Shown here: positions 36,843-46,790 of the stretch, piece after piece
Numbering within the stretch: position 1 is the stretch's first letter
Layout of the letters: each line of letters opens with the position of its first letter
NCBI RefSeq assembly: GCF_001500315.1
Contig: NZ_LLER01000020.1
Coordinates: forward strand, 124,001-188,000
Direction of reading: 5' to 3'
DNA length: 64,000 nucleotides
Origin: Staphylococcus auricularis
GTDB taxonomy: Bacteria; Bacillota; Bacilli; Staphylococcales; Staphylococcaceae
Translations under genes and position numbers: made by a program
The notes under the pieces: generated by a model
Told to the model about the DNA's origin: nothing
What the model saw: the letters and a program-made list of their open reading frames with translations, nothing else
Databases searched by the model: none

Positions 36843-36993
36843 TTATGATGCAACGAAACAGAGATATTGTGCACATTGTTTAGCTCTTTGAAGAGATTAT
36901 GACAATGTCTCTAGCTTACATCTAGGTATATCAACGCTTTTATTGTATAATGATAATATCTATGACATGATTTTGAGAAAGTGAGATGAAACC

Positions 36994-37710
36994 ATGGGAC
37001 GTAAATGGAATAATATAAAAGAGAAAAAAGCGCAAAAGGATAAAAATACGAGTCGTATTTATGCGCGCTTTGGTAAAGAAATCTATGTGGCAGCACAATC
37101 AGGTGAACCTGATCCAGAAGCCAACCAAACATTACGCTTAACATTAGAAAGAGCGAAAACATATTCAGTACCCAAACATATTATTGATCGTGCCATTGAA
37201 AAAGCTAAAGGTGGCGACGAAGAAAACTATGACCAATTACGCTACGAAGGCTTTGGACCCAATGGTTCTATGATCATCGTTGATGCCTTAACAAATAATG
37301 TGAATCGTACAGCATCAGAAGTGAGAGCGGCATTCGGTAAGAATGGCGGCAATATGGGTGTATCCGGCTCAGTATTATATATGTTTGACCACACAGGTGT
37401 CTTCGCATTTGAAGGACATGATGTGGATGACATTTTAGAGTCACTTATGGAACAAGAAGTGGATGTTCGCGATGTATTTGAAGAAAATGCCCTTGTGGTG
37501 GTTTATGCAGAACCGGATCAATTCGCACAAGTTCAAGATGCGTTGAAATCTGCTGGCGTAGATGAGTTCAAAGTAGCAGAATTTGAAATGTTACCACAAA
37601 CGGAAGTGGAACTCTCTCCTGAAGATCAGGAAACATTTGAAAAATTAGTTGACGTACTTGAAGATTTAGAAGATGTGCAAAATGTCTTCCATAATGTTGA
37701 GTTGAAATAA
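36994..37710 (+). CDS. yebC: YebC/PmpR family DNA-binding/translation factor
   Basis: 238 residues of the YebC/TACO1 family, starting [20 protein letters not shown] and containing [19 protein letters not shown] and [13 protein letters not shown]. The family is annotated as transcriptional regulator; recent work also assigns a role in translation of difficult (Pro-rich) motifs. Its stop shares one base with the next gene's ATG. Confidence 0.92.
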   Translation: MGRKWNNIKEKKAQKDKNTSRIYARFGKEIYVAAQSGEPDPEANQTLRLTLERAKTYSVPKHIIDRAIEKAKGGDEENYDQLRYEGFGPNGSMIIVDALTNNVNRTASEVRAAFGKNGGNMGVSGSVLYMFDHTGVFAFEGHDVDDILESLMEQEVDVRDVFEENALVVVYAEPDQFAQVQDALKSAGVDEFKVAEFEMLPQTEVELSPEDQETFEKLVDVLEDLEDVQNVFHNVELK

Positions 37711-38219
37711 TGGCACAAGATTCTATACAGCAACTCATCGATACATTGGAACTCGCACCACATCCTGAAGGTGGTTATTTTAAAGAGACGATTCGAGGCG
37801 CTTATGATGAAACGTTGAAGCGGGAAAGCTATTCTAGCATTTATTTCTTGCTGACGCATGACAATATTTCACATTATCATCGCATCGATGCGGATGAAAT
37901 ATGGTACTTTCATGCCGGCCAAACGTTGACACTACATTTAATCGATCCAGAAGGCCATTATGAGACAGTGACGTTAGGTCCGAATGTTGAAGCGGGTGAT
38001 GTCTTGCAATATGTTGTGCGAAAAGGAACGATTTTCGCTTCCTCCGTGGAACAACCTGAGCAGTATGCGCTCGTAGGTTGTATGTGTCAGCCAGCATTTC
38101 AATTCGAGACGTTTGAAATGATTGCACGAGAAACATTGGAGCATGACTTTCCTGATTTAGCACATCAAGCGCTTCAATATGCCTTGACTGAAGCTGAGGT
38201 AGAGGCATCCCAATCTTAA
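37710..38219 (+). CDS. Cupin superfamily protein (DUF985, cupin_5)
   Basis: 169 residues. EGGYFKETIRG and the cupin motif HRIDADEIWYFHAGQTLTLH supply putative metal ligands; DVLQYVVRKGTIFAS forms the second motif. Enzymatic role unknown. It overlaps yebC by one base (TAATG), so translation is coupled. A longer antisense frame here is a shadow. Confidence 0.85.
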   Translation: MAQDSIQQLIDTLELAPHPEGGYFKETIRGAYDETLKRESYSSIYFLLTHDNISHYHRIDADEIWYFHAGQTLTLHLIDPEGHYETVTLGPNVEAGDVLQYVVRKGTIFASSVEQPEQYALVGCMCQPAFQFETFEMIARETLEHDFPDLAHQALQYALTEAEVEASQS

Positions 38220-38289
38220 AATGTGGAAGGTTGTCGCTAAACATTTTAACACGGTGTAAAGTTCATAATGCTGAACTTTAACTTTATAT

Positions 38290-38340
38290 AAACAGCGGTT
38301 TTTATTACAAAATAATAAGAATCGCTGTTTTTGTTTTTTA
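38290..38340 (+). terminator. Terminator after yebC-cupin
   Basis: AACAGCG (38291-38297) pairs with CGCTGTT (38323-38329), extended by TTTTTATT/AATAAGAA pairing, then TTTGTTTTTT. The following 230 bases to the next gene show nothing clear. Confidence 0.75.
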
Positions 38341-38575
38341 GGGTGTCATTTGTGGGAAATAATGATGTTGAAAGGGATATAGATGTTAAATTATCCATGT
38401 CAAAGGAGCGCAGTCATTTTCTAACTTCTGTAAAATACATGCGATGCCACAAATAAATATATTTGAACCTAAATCGTAAAATATGGTTATGATTAAATAT
38501 AAAAAACGAGTTATTAAAGATTAGATGACATTAAGATAGCAGTTCTATATAATTAATAACAAGGAGTTGATGGCA

Positions 38576-39286
38576 GTGAAAGTAAAATATATTGATAAAC
38601 GTCACTGGCGTCGTATCAATGATAGAGAATACACAGAAGTGAAAGTGAACAATAATAAATTTAAAGGCATCATAGGTCTTGTAACTATGAACAAAGTGAA
38701 AGAGCCTTTAGAAGTAACCGTCGTAGGACAAAAGATTGTCGTGGCAGACGACCACTACCAATGGTTACAAATCTTACCTGAAAATAAACGGTACAGTATC
38801 ACCGTGATGTTGGATGATCAGGGGAATCCATTGGAATATTATTTTGATATTAATATCAAGAATATCACGCAAAAAGGGAACGCGCGTACCTTAGATTTGT
38901 GCTTAGATGTATTAGTTTTACCCAAAGGGGAATATGAATTGGTCGATGAAGATGATTTATTACACGTGTTAGAAGAAGGGCAAATTACACGTAAACAATA
39001 TCACGAGGCATATGTCATCGCACACCAATTAATGATACGTATCGATGAAGATTTCCAACAAATGCAAGATAAAATCATGTACTGCTATCACAAGATCAAA
39101 GCGAAACATCAAAAACGGACGAAAATGCAACAGCATCGAAAAAATACGAAACCTACGAAAGGCAATCATAAGCCTTTTGCTGAAAAGGTCAAATCTCAAA
39201 ATCATAAAGCACAAACAACAACGACGAAAACACGGGTAACTCAAAATAAAACATTTAAAGATTTTAAACAAATGAATCACCGCTAA
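38576..39286 (+). CDS. DUF402 domain protein with basic C-terminal tail
   Basis: 236 residues from the GTG at 38576, which lies 9 bases after AAGGAG; the ATG at 38570 is too close to that site. Residues ~50-165 match DUF402 (YYFDINIKNITQKG, LDLCLDVLVLPKGEYELVDE), the fold of nucleoside di/triphosphatase Ntdp. The last ~60 residues are Lys/Gln/Thr-rich, low-complexity and probably nucleic-acid- or phosphate-binding. Catalysis is not demonstrated by sequence. Confidence 0.75.
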   Translation: MKVKYIDKRHWRRINDREYTEVKVNNNKFKGIIGLVTMNKVKEPLEVTVVGQKIVVADDHYQWLQILPENKRYSITVMLDDQGNPLEYYFDINIKNITQKGNARTLDLCLDVLVLPKGEYELVDEDDLLHVLEEGQITRKQYHEAYVIAHQLMIRIDEDFQQMQDKIMYCYHKIKAKHQKRTKMQQHRKNTKPTKGNHKPFAEKVKSQNHKAQTTTTKTRVTQNKTFKDFKQMNHR

Positions 39287-39380
39287 CGAAGCGGTATATA
39301 TAGCAGGGTGTCATTACGGAGCGATACGGCGTTCTAGGTTTGGCTTCGAATCAGTTCATAACATGCACAGGGGGAACATT

Positions 39381-40250
39381 ATGAAAATTGAAGATTATCG
39401 CTTATTAACAACGCTAGATGAAACAAAGACATTAAGAAAGGCGGCAGAAATCCTATATATTTCTCAACCTGCAGTGACCCAACGTCTAAAAGCGATTGAA
39501 AGTGCATTTGGTGTCGATATTTTCATTCGTACGAAAAAGCAATTAATCACGACAACTGAAGGTAGTATGATTATAGAGCATGCGAAAGATATGTTGAATC
39601 GAGAACGTATTTTTAGAGATAAAATGCAAGCGCATATGGGGGAAGTCAACGGCACCATCTCAATTGGTTGTTCGTCACTTATCGGGCAAACACTATTGCC
39701 TGAAGTGCTCCACTTATATACACAACAATTTCCAAATGTAGAAGTTCAAGTGCAAGTGGGTTCGAGTGAACAAATCAAAGCGAATCACCAAGATTACCAC
39801 GTGATGATTATTCGAGGCAACAAAATGATGAATTTAACGAATACCCATTTATTTAATGATGAACACTATTTTATTTATCCTACTGATCGCAGTGAAGCGA
39901 TAACGAAACAGCCCTTCATCGAGTTTCAAGCAGATCCGATATACATCAATCAAATTAAAAATTGGTACAATCAACAGTTAAACCAAGAATACTATGCGAT
40001 GATTACTGTCGATCAAGTAGCAACATGTAAAGAAATGTTATTAAATGGGGTCGGTGTGACCGTATTACCTGAGATTATGATGAAGCATATCGACCGAGAT
40101 CGCTTTGCGTTCCAACGGGTGAATGTCAATGACACACCCCTCATTCGTTCAACGTATCTATGTTATGACGCAAGTATGCAACAATTGCCGCAAGTCGACT
40201 CATTTATAAAATTATTGATGGACTTTGTGCGCCAAAATGACGTAGAATAA
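39381..40250 (+). CDS. LysR-family transcriptional regulator
   Basis: 289 residues from the ATG at 39381 with AGGGGG upstream. Helix-turn-helix KAAEILYISQPAVTQRLKAIE in residues ~18-40, then a periplasmic-binding-protein-like effector domain. It is 37 bases upstream of an MFS exporter on the same strand, so it may regulate that operon. Confidence 0.88.
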   Translation: MKIEDYRLLTTLDETKTLRKAAEILYISQPAVTQRLKAIESAFGVDIFIRTKKQLITTTEGSMIIEHAKDMLNRERIFRDKMQAHMGEVNGTISIGCSSLIGQTLLPEVLHLYTQQFPNVEVQVQVGSSEQIKANHQDYHVMIIRGNKMMNLTNTHLFNDEHYFIYPTDRSEAITKQPFIEFQADPIYINQIKNWYNQQLNQEYYAMITVDQVATCKEMLLNGVGVTVLPEIMMKHIDRDRFAFQRVNVNDTPLIRSTYLCYDASMQQLPQVDSFIKLLMDFVRQNDVE

Positions 40251-40287
40251 ATCTCTCGCACATTTTAAAGAAGAAGGGAACACCGTT

Positions 40288-41502
40288 ATGATTACCTCAT
40301 TGTTCAAGATTAAAAACTATAAGCTATTCCTCCTCAACATGATGTTCTTGGGAATCGGGATTGCGACGACTGTCCCGTTCTTAGTCCTATTTGCGACGAA
40401 TGACCTAGGAATGACGACAGCGCAATTTGGATGGTTGCTTGCATTAGCTGCGATCAGTCAGTTTACGGTTAATTCGATTATCGCCCGTTTTTCAGATACG
40501 AAGCGGATTAATAGAAAGTTACTCATTGTGACAGCACTTTTTATGGGAGCAGTGAGTTTTTCTATTTATTTTTATGTGCATAACGTATGGCTCTTTATTA
40601 TTATGTACGCGCTATTCCAAGGATTGTTTGCGCCTGCCATGCCTCAAATGTATGCTTCTGCAAGAGAATCGATTAACCAATCAGCTTCAAGCGATCGTGC
40701 ACAGTTCGCGAATGCAGTGCTACGATCTATGTTCTCATTTGGTTTTTTATTCGGTCCATTAATCGGTAATTTACTGAGAGAGTGGCAAGGTTATGCTGGT
40801 CTATTTGGCGGTACGGTGACAATCATTTTAATCACATTAATCATGCAAGTGCTCTTTTTCAAAGAACCTAAATCATCTTCTGGAGAAGTCACTTCCGATC
40901 AAGTACAGGTTGAAGCAAAAGCGCCGAATATGTTGAAGGATAAAACATTACTTTTACCCTTTATCGCATTTATCTTATTACATATTGGTCAGTGGATGTA
41001 TACGTTAAACATGCCGCTATTTGTAACGAATCATTTAGGAGAAGATGAAAAATATGTCGGTTACTTAGCGAGTTTATGTGCTGGGTTAGAAGTGCCTTTT
41101 ATGGTTCTCCTTGGTGCGTTATCAGTGAGAATCGGTACCCGTTATTTGCTGATCTTAGGTGGCATATCAGGCGGATTATTTTATTTTAGTATCGGTGTGT
41201 TTAACAGTGTCGCAATGATGTTAGTCGGCCAAGTCTTTCTCGCATTCTTTTTAGCTATTTTACTCGGCTTAGGTATTAGTTACTTCCAAGATATCTTACC
41301 GGATTTCCCAGGTTATGCCTCCACATTATTTGCGAATGCTATGGTGTTAGGCCAACTTGGGGGTAATTTACTTGGCGGTTACATGAGTGATATGGTTGGG
41401 CTAGGTAATGTATTCTTTATTTCTGCTTTATCACTCTTTATCGGAATAGGTATCATATACATGACCAAATCTCAAAAATTCACGAAACAAGATACGGAGT
41501 AG
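40288..41502 (+). CDS. MFS transporter, DHA1-type efflux protein
   Basis: 404 residues, twelve helices. The loop 2-3 motif IIARFSDTKRINRKLL and FGFLFGPLIGNLL (motif C-like) point to a proton-coupled exporter of sugars or drugs (SET/DHA1 group). Substrate unknown. It probably forms an operon with the LysR gene and the DUF456 gene 9 bases downstream. Confidence 0.87.
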   Translation: MITSLFKIKNYKLFLLNMMFLGIGIATTVPFLVLFATNDLGMTTAQFGWLLALAAISQFTVNSIIARFSDTKRINRKLLIVTALFMGAVSFSIYFYVHNVWLFIIMYALFQGLFAPAMPQMYASARESINQSASSDRAQFANAVLRSMFSFGFLFGPLIGNLLREWQGYAGLFGGTVTIILITLIMQVLFFKEPKSSSGEVTSDQVQVEAKAPNMLKDKTLLLPFIAFILLHIGQWMYTLNMPLFVTNHLGEDEKYVGYLASLCAGLEVPFMVLLGALSVRIGTRYLLILGGISGGLFYFSIGVFNSVAMMLVGQVFLAFFLAILLGLGISYFQDILPDFPGYASTLFANAMVLGQLGGNLLGGYMSDMVGLGNVFFISALSLFIGIGIIYMTKSQKFTKQDTE

Positions 41503-41511
41503 GTTTTAAAT

Positions 41512-42000
41512 ATGTCAGTACTTTTATGGTTACTCATTATTGCAGCATTTATTCTCGCTTTTGTCGGATTGATTAAACCGGTGATTCCGTCAGTCCTCAT
41601 GATTTGGATTGGCTTTTTAATCTATCAATTCGGCTTTCATAATGGTCATCTTTCATGGGTTTTCTACATTTCAATGGCCATTTTGACAGTGCTCATGTTT
41701 GTTGCAGATTTTGTGACGAACAAGTATTTTGTCAGTAAATTCGGCGGATCAAAATTAAGTGAGTATGCGGCACTCATCGGTGTCATTATTGGTTGCTTTG
41801 TCTTCCCACCATTCGGTATTATCATCGTGCCATTTATCTTGGTGTTTGTCGTAGAACTCATCAAAGAACCTGATGTCCTTAAAGCGTTGAAAGCAAGTTT
41901 TGGTTCAGTCGTTGCTTTTCTAACGAGTTCGATCGCTAAAGCGGGCATTCTCATCGTAATGATGGTATGGTTCTTCGTAGACGCATTATTAGTGAACTAA
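41512..42000 (+). CDS. DUF456 family membrane protein
   Basis: 162 residues with four or five helices. The family segments PVIPSVLMIWIGFLIYQFG, KFGGSKLSEYAALIGVIIG and FPPFGIIIVPFILVFVVEL are evident. Function unknown. The ribosome site is weak. Last gene of the LysR-MFS unit, followed by a terminator. Confidence 0.85.
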   Translation: MSVLLWLLIIAAFILAFVGLIKPVIPSVLMIWIGFLIYQFGFHNGHLSWVFYISMAILTVLMFVADFVTNKYFVSKFGGSKLSEYAALIGVIIGCFVFPPFGIIIVPFILVFVVELIKEPDVLKALKASFGSVVAFLTSSIAKAGILIVMMVWFFVDALLVN

Positions 42001-42008
42001 ATCCATTT

Positions 42009-42047
42009 GTGTTTGTATTGCTCAATCGTGATACAGACACTTTTTTT
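42009..42047 (+). terminator. Terminator after the DUF456 gene
   Basis: GTGTTTGTAT (42009-42018) pairs with ATACAGACAC (42031-42040), one G-U, then TTTTTTT. Confidence 0.85.
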
Positions 42048-42226
42048 ATGCAGAAAAAATCATCATATTGAGCAATCCCAAAGATGTTTTACAAAATTTA
42101 CAATAATTAATATTGAACAAAACAAAAATTTAATATAAAAAATTATAAGCAAGATGTTGTTTATCTGGGGAATATTTTTGTATAATCTCCCTCGTGTTAT
42201 TTTTTAAAAAGTAAGGAGGGCTTAAG

Positions 42227-43387
42227 ATGAAATACCCAGTAGCAATTTGGATGCTTGCCATTGGTGCATTCGCAATTGGTATGACAGAGTTTGTAATTAT
42301 GGGATTATTACCTAACGTAGCGCGAGATTTAGATGTAACGGTTAGTCAGGCAGGGCAATTAATTACCGGTTATGCACTTGGTGTAGCAATTGGTGGACCT
42401 ATTTTGGTCATGTTAACGATTAAATGGAATCGTAAACACTTGTTAATTCTGCTTATGGCGATATTTATAGTAGGTAACTTGGCAGCGACATTTAGTCCAA
42501 GTTATGGTTATTTAATGACAAGTCGTATTATCACTTCATTAGCACACGGTTCATTCTTCGGCATAGGTTCCATCTTAGCCGCGAGCATGGTCAGTCCATC
42601 AAAACGTGCGAGTGCGATGGCATTAATGTTCATGGGGTTAAGCATGAGTAATATCTTAGGCGTTCCTTTTGGTACATTAATCGGCCAAGGTTTAGGTTGG
42701 AAAATGACGTTCGCAGTGATTGCGGTGATTGGTACTATAACTTTGATTGGTATTATCGTATTGGTACCTTCACAAAAAGAACAAATCCAAAGTTCTGTCA
42801 TCAACGAACTAAAAGTATTAAAAGACAAACGATTATGGCTCACATTAGCCATTACGCTTTTCGGATTTAGTAGTGTGTTCGCTTACTTCTCTTATATTTC
42901 TGAAGTGTTAACAGATGTCTCTGGTGTACCAGAAAATCTCATTTCTTATATTCTCATCATCTTTGGTATCGGGGTGACTCTAGGTAATGTTGTTGGTGGT
43001 AAACTTGCAGACTGGGACGTTAACCGAGCTTTACGTATTATATTTGTACTATTTATTCTGTACTTCGTAGCACTATACTTTATCCAAATGAACAGTGTAG
43101 TCATGGTCGCAGGTGTGTTCTTATTTGGTCTCATCGGTTTCAGTATGAGCCCATCACTTCAATTCAAAAGTACCTTGGTTTCACAAGATGCACCTACGTT
43201 AGCGAGTACCTTGAATCAATCTGCCTTTAACTTAGGTAATGCTTTAGGTGCTTATGTGGGTGGTGTAGTCATCGATCTACTTCCAGTTAGCTCACTTAGT
43301 CTTGTCGCACCGGTGTTAACATTTATCGGATTGATCTTCTTACTCATTACGATGCGTGTCGAAAAACATGATCACGTCGTACAATAA
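42227..43387 (+). CDS. MFS transporter, AraJ/YdhP-type
   Basis: 386 residues, twelve helices. IGAFAIGMTEFVIMGLLPNVARDL is the signature opening of the AraJ/PbuE-like DHA1 group, members of which export purine nucleosides, arabinose or drugs. The substrate cannot be assigned. GGAGGG precedes the ATG. Confidence 0.87.
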   Translation: MKYPVAIWMLAIGAFAIGMTEFVIMGLLPNVARDLDVTVSQAGQLITGYALGVAIGGPILVMLTIKWNRKHLLILLMAIFIVGNLAATFSPSYGYLMTSRIITSLAHGSFFGIGSILAASMVSPSKRASAMALMFMGLSMSNILGVPFGTLIGQGLGWKMTFAVIAVIGTITLIGIIVLVPSQKEQIQSSVINELKVLKDKRLWLTLAITLFGFSSVFAYFSYISEVLTDVSGVPENLISYILIIFGIGVTLGNVVGGKLADWDVNRALRIIFVLFILYFVALYFIQMNSVVMVAGVFLFGLIGFSMSPSLQFKSTLVSQDAPTLASTLNQSAFNLGNALGAYVGGVVIDLLPVSSLSLVAPVLTFIGLIFLLITMRVEKHDHVVQ

Positions 43388-43403
43388 TTATTTTTACCAA
43401 ATT

Positions 43404-43446
43404 AAAAAGGTGGAGGTCCTTAGAATAAGAACCTCCACCTATTTTT
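43404..43446. terminator. Bidirectional terminator between convergent genes
   Basis: AGGTGGAGGT (43408-43417) pairs perfectly with ACCTCCACCT (43431-43440). ATTTTT follows on the plus strand and TTTTTAAT on the minus strand. Confidence 0.88.
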
Positions 43447-43455
43447 ATGCTTAAT

Positions 43456-44142
43456 CTATAATAGCGAAGTTGAATTTTCTTTATTATTATTGTAATGATC
43501 AAGTATTAATGCAAGTGGAATTAGTATGAATGAAAGAATGATGAAGACCCAGTTGTCTATATAAATGGCTGGTCCCACAGCTAAAAAGGACTGCGGGATA
43601 AATAGTGTATAGAAAAATAAGATGAGCAAAATGATGACTGAAGCGTACGTGAATAACCAAACCCATCTCGGTCGACTAAAGCATTGTAGCTGAATCGTTT
43701 TAAAAATAAGCCAAATAAATAAAAAGATGAGTATAATGCCTAGGATGAGGGAGATCGGGAACGTATATAAATAGATACGGTTAAAACCGACAAAGAACCC
43801 GATAAATCCTTTTAAAAAGGCAAAGATACCAAGTATTAATAAAATATGATTCATGATATATTTGAAAATGTTGCGTATCGTTTCATTCGGTAACGCCTTT
43901 AATTCTTTTATAGCATGGGCTTTAGGATCGTGGTCAAAGAAATCTAGTGCCATTAAACCTTCATCTTCAGCGGATAATAATTGTTTGAGTACTCGGTTTA
44001 ACATTTTTTCAGAATCATGAGGGTTAACCCGTACATCTGCACGGACATAATTCATGTAGTTTTCAAATATCTCTCTATCTGTGTTGTTTAGCCTCAGTGC
44101 TTTAACATTATTTTCACGTGTGAGTTTTTGCGTAGATTTCAT
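43456..44142 (-). CDS. DUF1129-like membrane protein
   Basis: 228 residues. A soluble N-terminal ~95 residues (NTDREIFENYMNYVRADVRV) is followed by four helices. This is the usual layout of the DUF1129/YoaK-type family of Firmicutes. Function unknown. AAGGG is 11 bases before the ATG. Confidence 0.65.
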   Translation of the reverse strand: MKSTQKLTRENNVKALRLNNTDREIFENYMNYVRADVRVNPHDSEKMLNRVLKQLLSAEDEGLMALDFFDHDPKAHAIKELKALPNETIRNIFKYIMNHILLILGIFAFLKGFIGFFVGFNRIYLYTFPISLILGIILIFLFIWLIFKTIQLQCFSRPRWVWLFTYASVIILLILFFYTLFIPQSFLAVGPAIYIDNWVFIILSFILIPLALILDHYNNNKENSTSLL

Positions 44143-44229
44143 TGATTTGTTCAGCCCTTTTATAAGATATCGTGTATTGTCATTATGACTAAGAATGATT
44201 GATAAATCAACGTTAAGGGAGGAATCGTA

Positions 44230-44700
44230 ATGAGACGTATCAAAGCTGAAGACAATGAATGGATTATGACCATTGCACAGTTACATGAAACACAGCTCTA
44301 TGAACAAGGCTTCGTCTCCGAAGTGACGTCATTTTCTACCGGACTACGAGCGGAGATGATATATAGAAGACTTTATTATGAAGATGACTTGATTGAAGCG
44401 GTGTTTGATCATGATCAATTAGCGGGAGTAGTGTGGGGACATTATGATGATCAAAATCAAACTGTGCTCATTGAATTCCTCTACGTCGAACCTGAGTATA
44501 GACATCAACATATCGGAACACAGTTAAAACAAAACCTAGAACAATGGGCTAAGGAACAAGGTGCCTCGGCTATTACGAGTACTGTAAAAGTGCATAACAC
44601 TGAGATGGTTCGGTTAAATCAACATTTAGGTTATGATATCGATCAGTATGTGATGCGGAAATCTTTAACCACAGATAGTGAACCGAACGATAAAGAATGA
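44230..44700 (+). CDS. GNAT N-acetyltransferase
   Basis: 156 residues. EFLYVEPEYRHQHIGTQLKQ holds the acetyl-CoA-binding Q/RxxGxG/A loop; VKVHNTEMVRLNQHLGYD is motif B. Acceptor unknown. GGGAGG precedes the ATG. Forty-two bases upstream of the lipoprotein gene, so possibly co-transcribed. Confidence 0.85.
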   Translation: MRRIKAEDNEWIMTIAQLHETQLYEQGFVSEVTSFSTGLRAEMIYRRLYYEDDLIEAVFDHDQLAGVVWGHYDDQNQTVLIEFLYVEPEYRHQHIGTQLKQNLEQWAKEQGASAITSTVKVHNTEMVRLNQHLGYDIDQYVMRKSLTTDSEPNDKE

Positions 44701-44742
44701 TAAAATAAGGCCTATAAAGATTCAGTGACAAAGGAGCACACT

Positions 44743-45054
44743 ATGAAAAAATGGATGACACTTTTACTAGCTTCCACGTTAGTATTAACCGCTTGCGGTA
44801 AAAGTGATAAAAAAGCATCGCTCGAAAAAGACGTTAAACAACTCGAAGAACAAAATAAACAACTCAAAGAAGAGAAAAAAGAACTTGAGAAAAAAGAAGA
44901 AAAGCTTAAGAAAGAAGCTGAAGATTTAGAATCAGACATCAATCACGGTTCTGCGAAAGATGACGCGGATGATGAAGATAAAGATACGGGTGCAACAGAG
45001 GAAGATGAAGAAAATAGCGAAGATGAAAACTCAGAAGCTGAATCTTCTGATTAG
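44743..45054 (+). CDS. Small lipoprotein with coiled coil and acidic tail
   Basis: 103 residues from the ATG at 44743 (AAGGAG upstream). Signal peptide with lipobox LTAC (Cys18). Residues ~25-68 are a Lys/Glu heptad-rich coiled coil; the C-terminal ~30 residues are almost all Asp/Glu/Ser. No known domain. It should be anchored to the outer face of the membrane. Confidence 0.8.
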   Translation: MKKWMTLLLASTLVLTACGKSDKKASLEKDVKQLEEQNKQLKEEKKELEKKEEKLKKEAEDLESDINHGSAKDDADDEDKDTGATEEDEENSEDENSEAESSD

Positions 45055-45186
45055 GCCTAGTCGTTTTAACTGAAATAGATATGGGTATGGAACCACATAC
45101 GCGATTTAATAGGGGCTTTTGGATGGCCAATTTTAAAAAACAATGTATAATGTATGAAATAAGTAACTTATACTGAGGTGATATAG

Positions 45187-45483
45187 ATGCATGAACAAGA
45201 GTTTAGATTATTAGAGGGACGCGATATGACTTTACCCGAGTTAGGTAAAGAAATTGAAAATATTACAGGTCGACGTGTAGCAGATACAACAGGTGAAATT
45301 AAACGTGTCATTGCACACCTACCTAATTTTGAATCTGATACCGACACATTTGTAGTCACTTATCGTTTAGATCATCAACAAGATTATATTGATGCGACCT
45401 TTACAGCGCTTAAAACAGAGCGTGAACAATTGAAACAAGTCCCTGTACATATTGAATTGATGAGTTATATTTCTAAAGCTTAA
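45187..45483 (+). CDS. Conserved hypothetical protein
   Basis: 98 residues, soluble, acidic, no signal peptide or recognisable motif. GAGGTG is well placed before the ATG, and codon use is like its neighbours. I do not recognise a family beyond a staphylococcal conserved small protein. Confidence 0.7.
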   Translation: MHEQEFRLLEGRDMTLPELGKEIENITGRRVADTTGEIKRVIAHLPNFESDTDTFVVTYRLDHQQDYIDATFTALKTEREQLKQVPVHIELMSYISKA

Positions 45484-45559
45484 TGTACACCCATCATTGT
45501 GGGTAGATAACGCATCAAGTAGGTTAGAAATATGTGAGATAGCGACATATGGAGGATAT

Positions 45560-46099
45560 ATGACAAATTATATTGAAACGTCACGTTTAATCTTGAGAGA
45601 TTGGCAAGGGACAGATTTATTGCCATTTCAGCAGATGAATGCGAATCGAGAAGTACGCCGTTATTTTCTTTCGTTACTCAGTTATCGCAAAAGTGAATTA
45701 GATATGCAGCGCATGCAGGAAAATATTGAGCGTGAAGGCATTGGTTTGTTTGCGACCATGTTAAAGGATAGTGAAGAATGGATAGGGTTTATCGGTTTAA
45801 ATTACACCCCTGTTGAAAGCAGTTATCCATTTGATGATTTACCGTTTTATGAAATTGGATGGCGTCTCATGCCCCATGTATGGAACCGTGGTCTTGCTAC
45901 AGAAGGTGCGACGGCTGTTTTAGATTACGCAGCGAATCAGGGTATTCCGGAAGTTTATGCGATGACAGCAGAGAAAAACTTAGCTTCTAGAAAGGTCATG
46001 ACGCATATTGGAATGACGCTAGATGAGCAATTTGAACTGCCTGAATTGAGTAAGTATCATCCATTAAAGCGGCAAGTCAGATATTACAAAGCTATATAA
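45560..46099 (+). CDS. GNAT acetyltransferase, RimJ/RimL-like
   Basis: 179 residues from the ATG at 45560, which has GGAGG 5 bases upstream; the longer in-frame reading to 45497 has none. IETSRLILRDWQGTDLLPF, YEIGWRLMPHVWNRGLATEG and AEKNLASRKVMTHIGM are the standard RimJ/RimL segments. Likely acetylates a small molecule or protein N-terminus. Confidence 0.85.
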   Translation: MTNYIETSRLILRDWQGTDLLPFQQMNANREVRRYFLSLLSYRKSELDMQRMQENIEREGIGLFATMLKDSEEWIGFIGLNYTPVESSYPFDDLPFYEIGWRLMPHVWNRGLATEGATAVLDYAANQGIPEVYAMTAEKNLASRKVMTHIGMTLDEQFELPELSKYHPLKRQVRYYKAI

Positions 46100-46143
46100 T
46101 ATGAATTGAGATGAGGCGTCTAAATGAAGGCGCAATAAAAAAT

Positions 46144-46184
46144 GCGAGTTTATTCACAGTGGTGAGTAAACTCGCTTTATTTTG
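46144..46184 (+). terminator. Terminator after the RimL-like gene
   Basis: GCGAGTTTATTC (46144-46155) pairs with GAGTAAACTCGC (46164-46175), then TTTATTTT. Confidence 0.85.
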
Positions 46185-46209
46185 ATTCTTAATCATTTTA
46201 AGAGGGACA

Positions 46210-46776
46210 TCAGTCGTAAGTACGGATGCCAGCTGGTTTATAATGTTCTATCGCTTCAATAATTTCTTCTTTAGTATCACAAAGAGGTGCTAGATGTTGA
46301 TATTTTTCATCAATGAAGCCTTCTTCAATCATATAGTCGAGCATTTTTTGCATCGGTTCGTAGAAACCATTGATGTTATAGACAGCCATTGGTTTTTGAT
46401 GAATACCAATTTGAGACCAACTATACATTTCGAAAAATTCTTCGAGTGAACCTGCACCGCCTGGCGCCATAATAAACGCATCAGCAAGTTCTGCCATTTT
46501 ATTTTTACGTTCATGCATGGAGTCGACGAGAATGAGTTCGCTGACTTTTTCGCTTGTAATTTCACGTTCATCTAACATTTTTGGCATGACACCAATCGTA
46601 TGGCCACCTGCGTCTAGAACGCCATCTTGAATGGATCCCATAATACCAACGGAACCTGCACCAAAGACGAGTTCATAACCGTGTTCAGCCATATATTTGC
46701 CTAATTGATAAGCGGTTTCCATATAAACTGGATCTTTACCTTTACTTGCACCGCAATATACTGCAATTCGTTTCAT
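46210..46776 (-). CDS. LOG-family protein (TIGR00730)
   Basis: 188 residues, Rossmann-like. VFGAGSVGIMGSIQDGVL and the PGGAGSLEEFFEMYSWSQIG stretch match the PGGxGTxxE nucleotide-binding motif of cytokinin-riboside-monophosphate phosphoribohydrolase-like proteins. In bacteria these hydrolyse nucleoside monophosphates. Last gene of a three-gene minus-strand operon (47703 to 46210) with spacings of 7 and 14 bases. Confidence 0.88.
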   Translation of the reverse strand: MKRIAVYCGASKGKDPVYMETAYQLGKYMAEHGYELVFGAGSVGIMGSIQDGVLDAGGHTIGVMPKMLDEREITSEKVSELILVDSMHERKNKMAELADAFIMAPGGAGSLEEFFEMYSWSQIGIHQKPMAVYNINGFYEPMQKMLDYMIEEGFIDEKYQHLAPLCDTKEEIIEAIEHYKPAGIRTYD

Positions 46777-46790
46777 CTCTTTATTTCCTC

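Noticed and set aside
37834-38244. 136-codon minus-strand frame opposite the cupin gene
   Set aside because: Antisense to a conserved cupin with motif-level support; no promoter or ribosome site.
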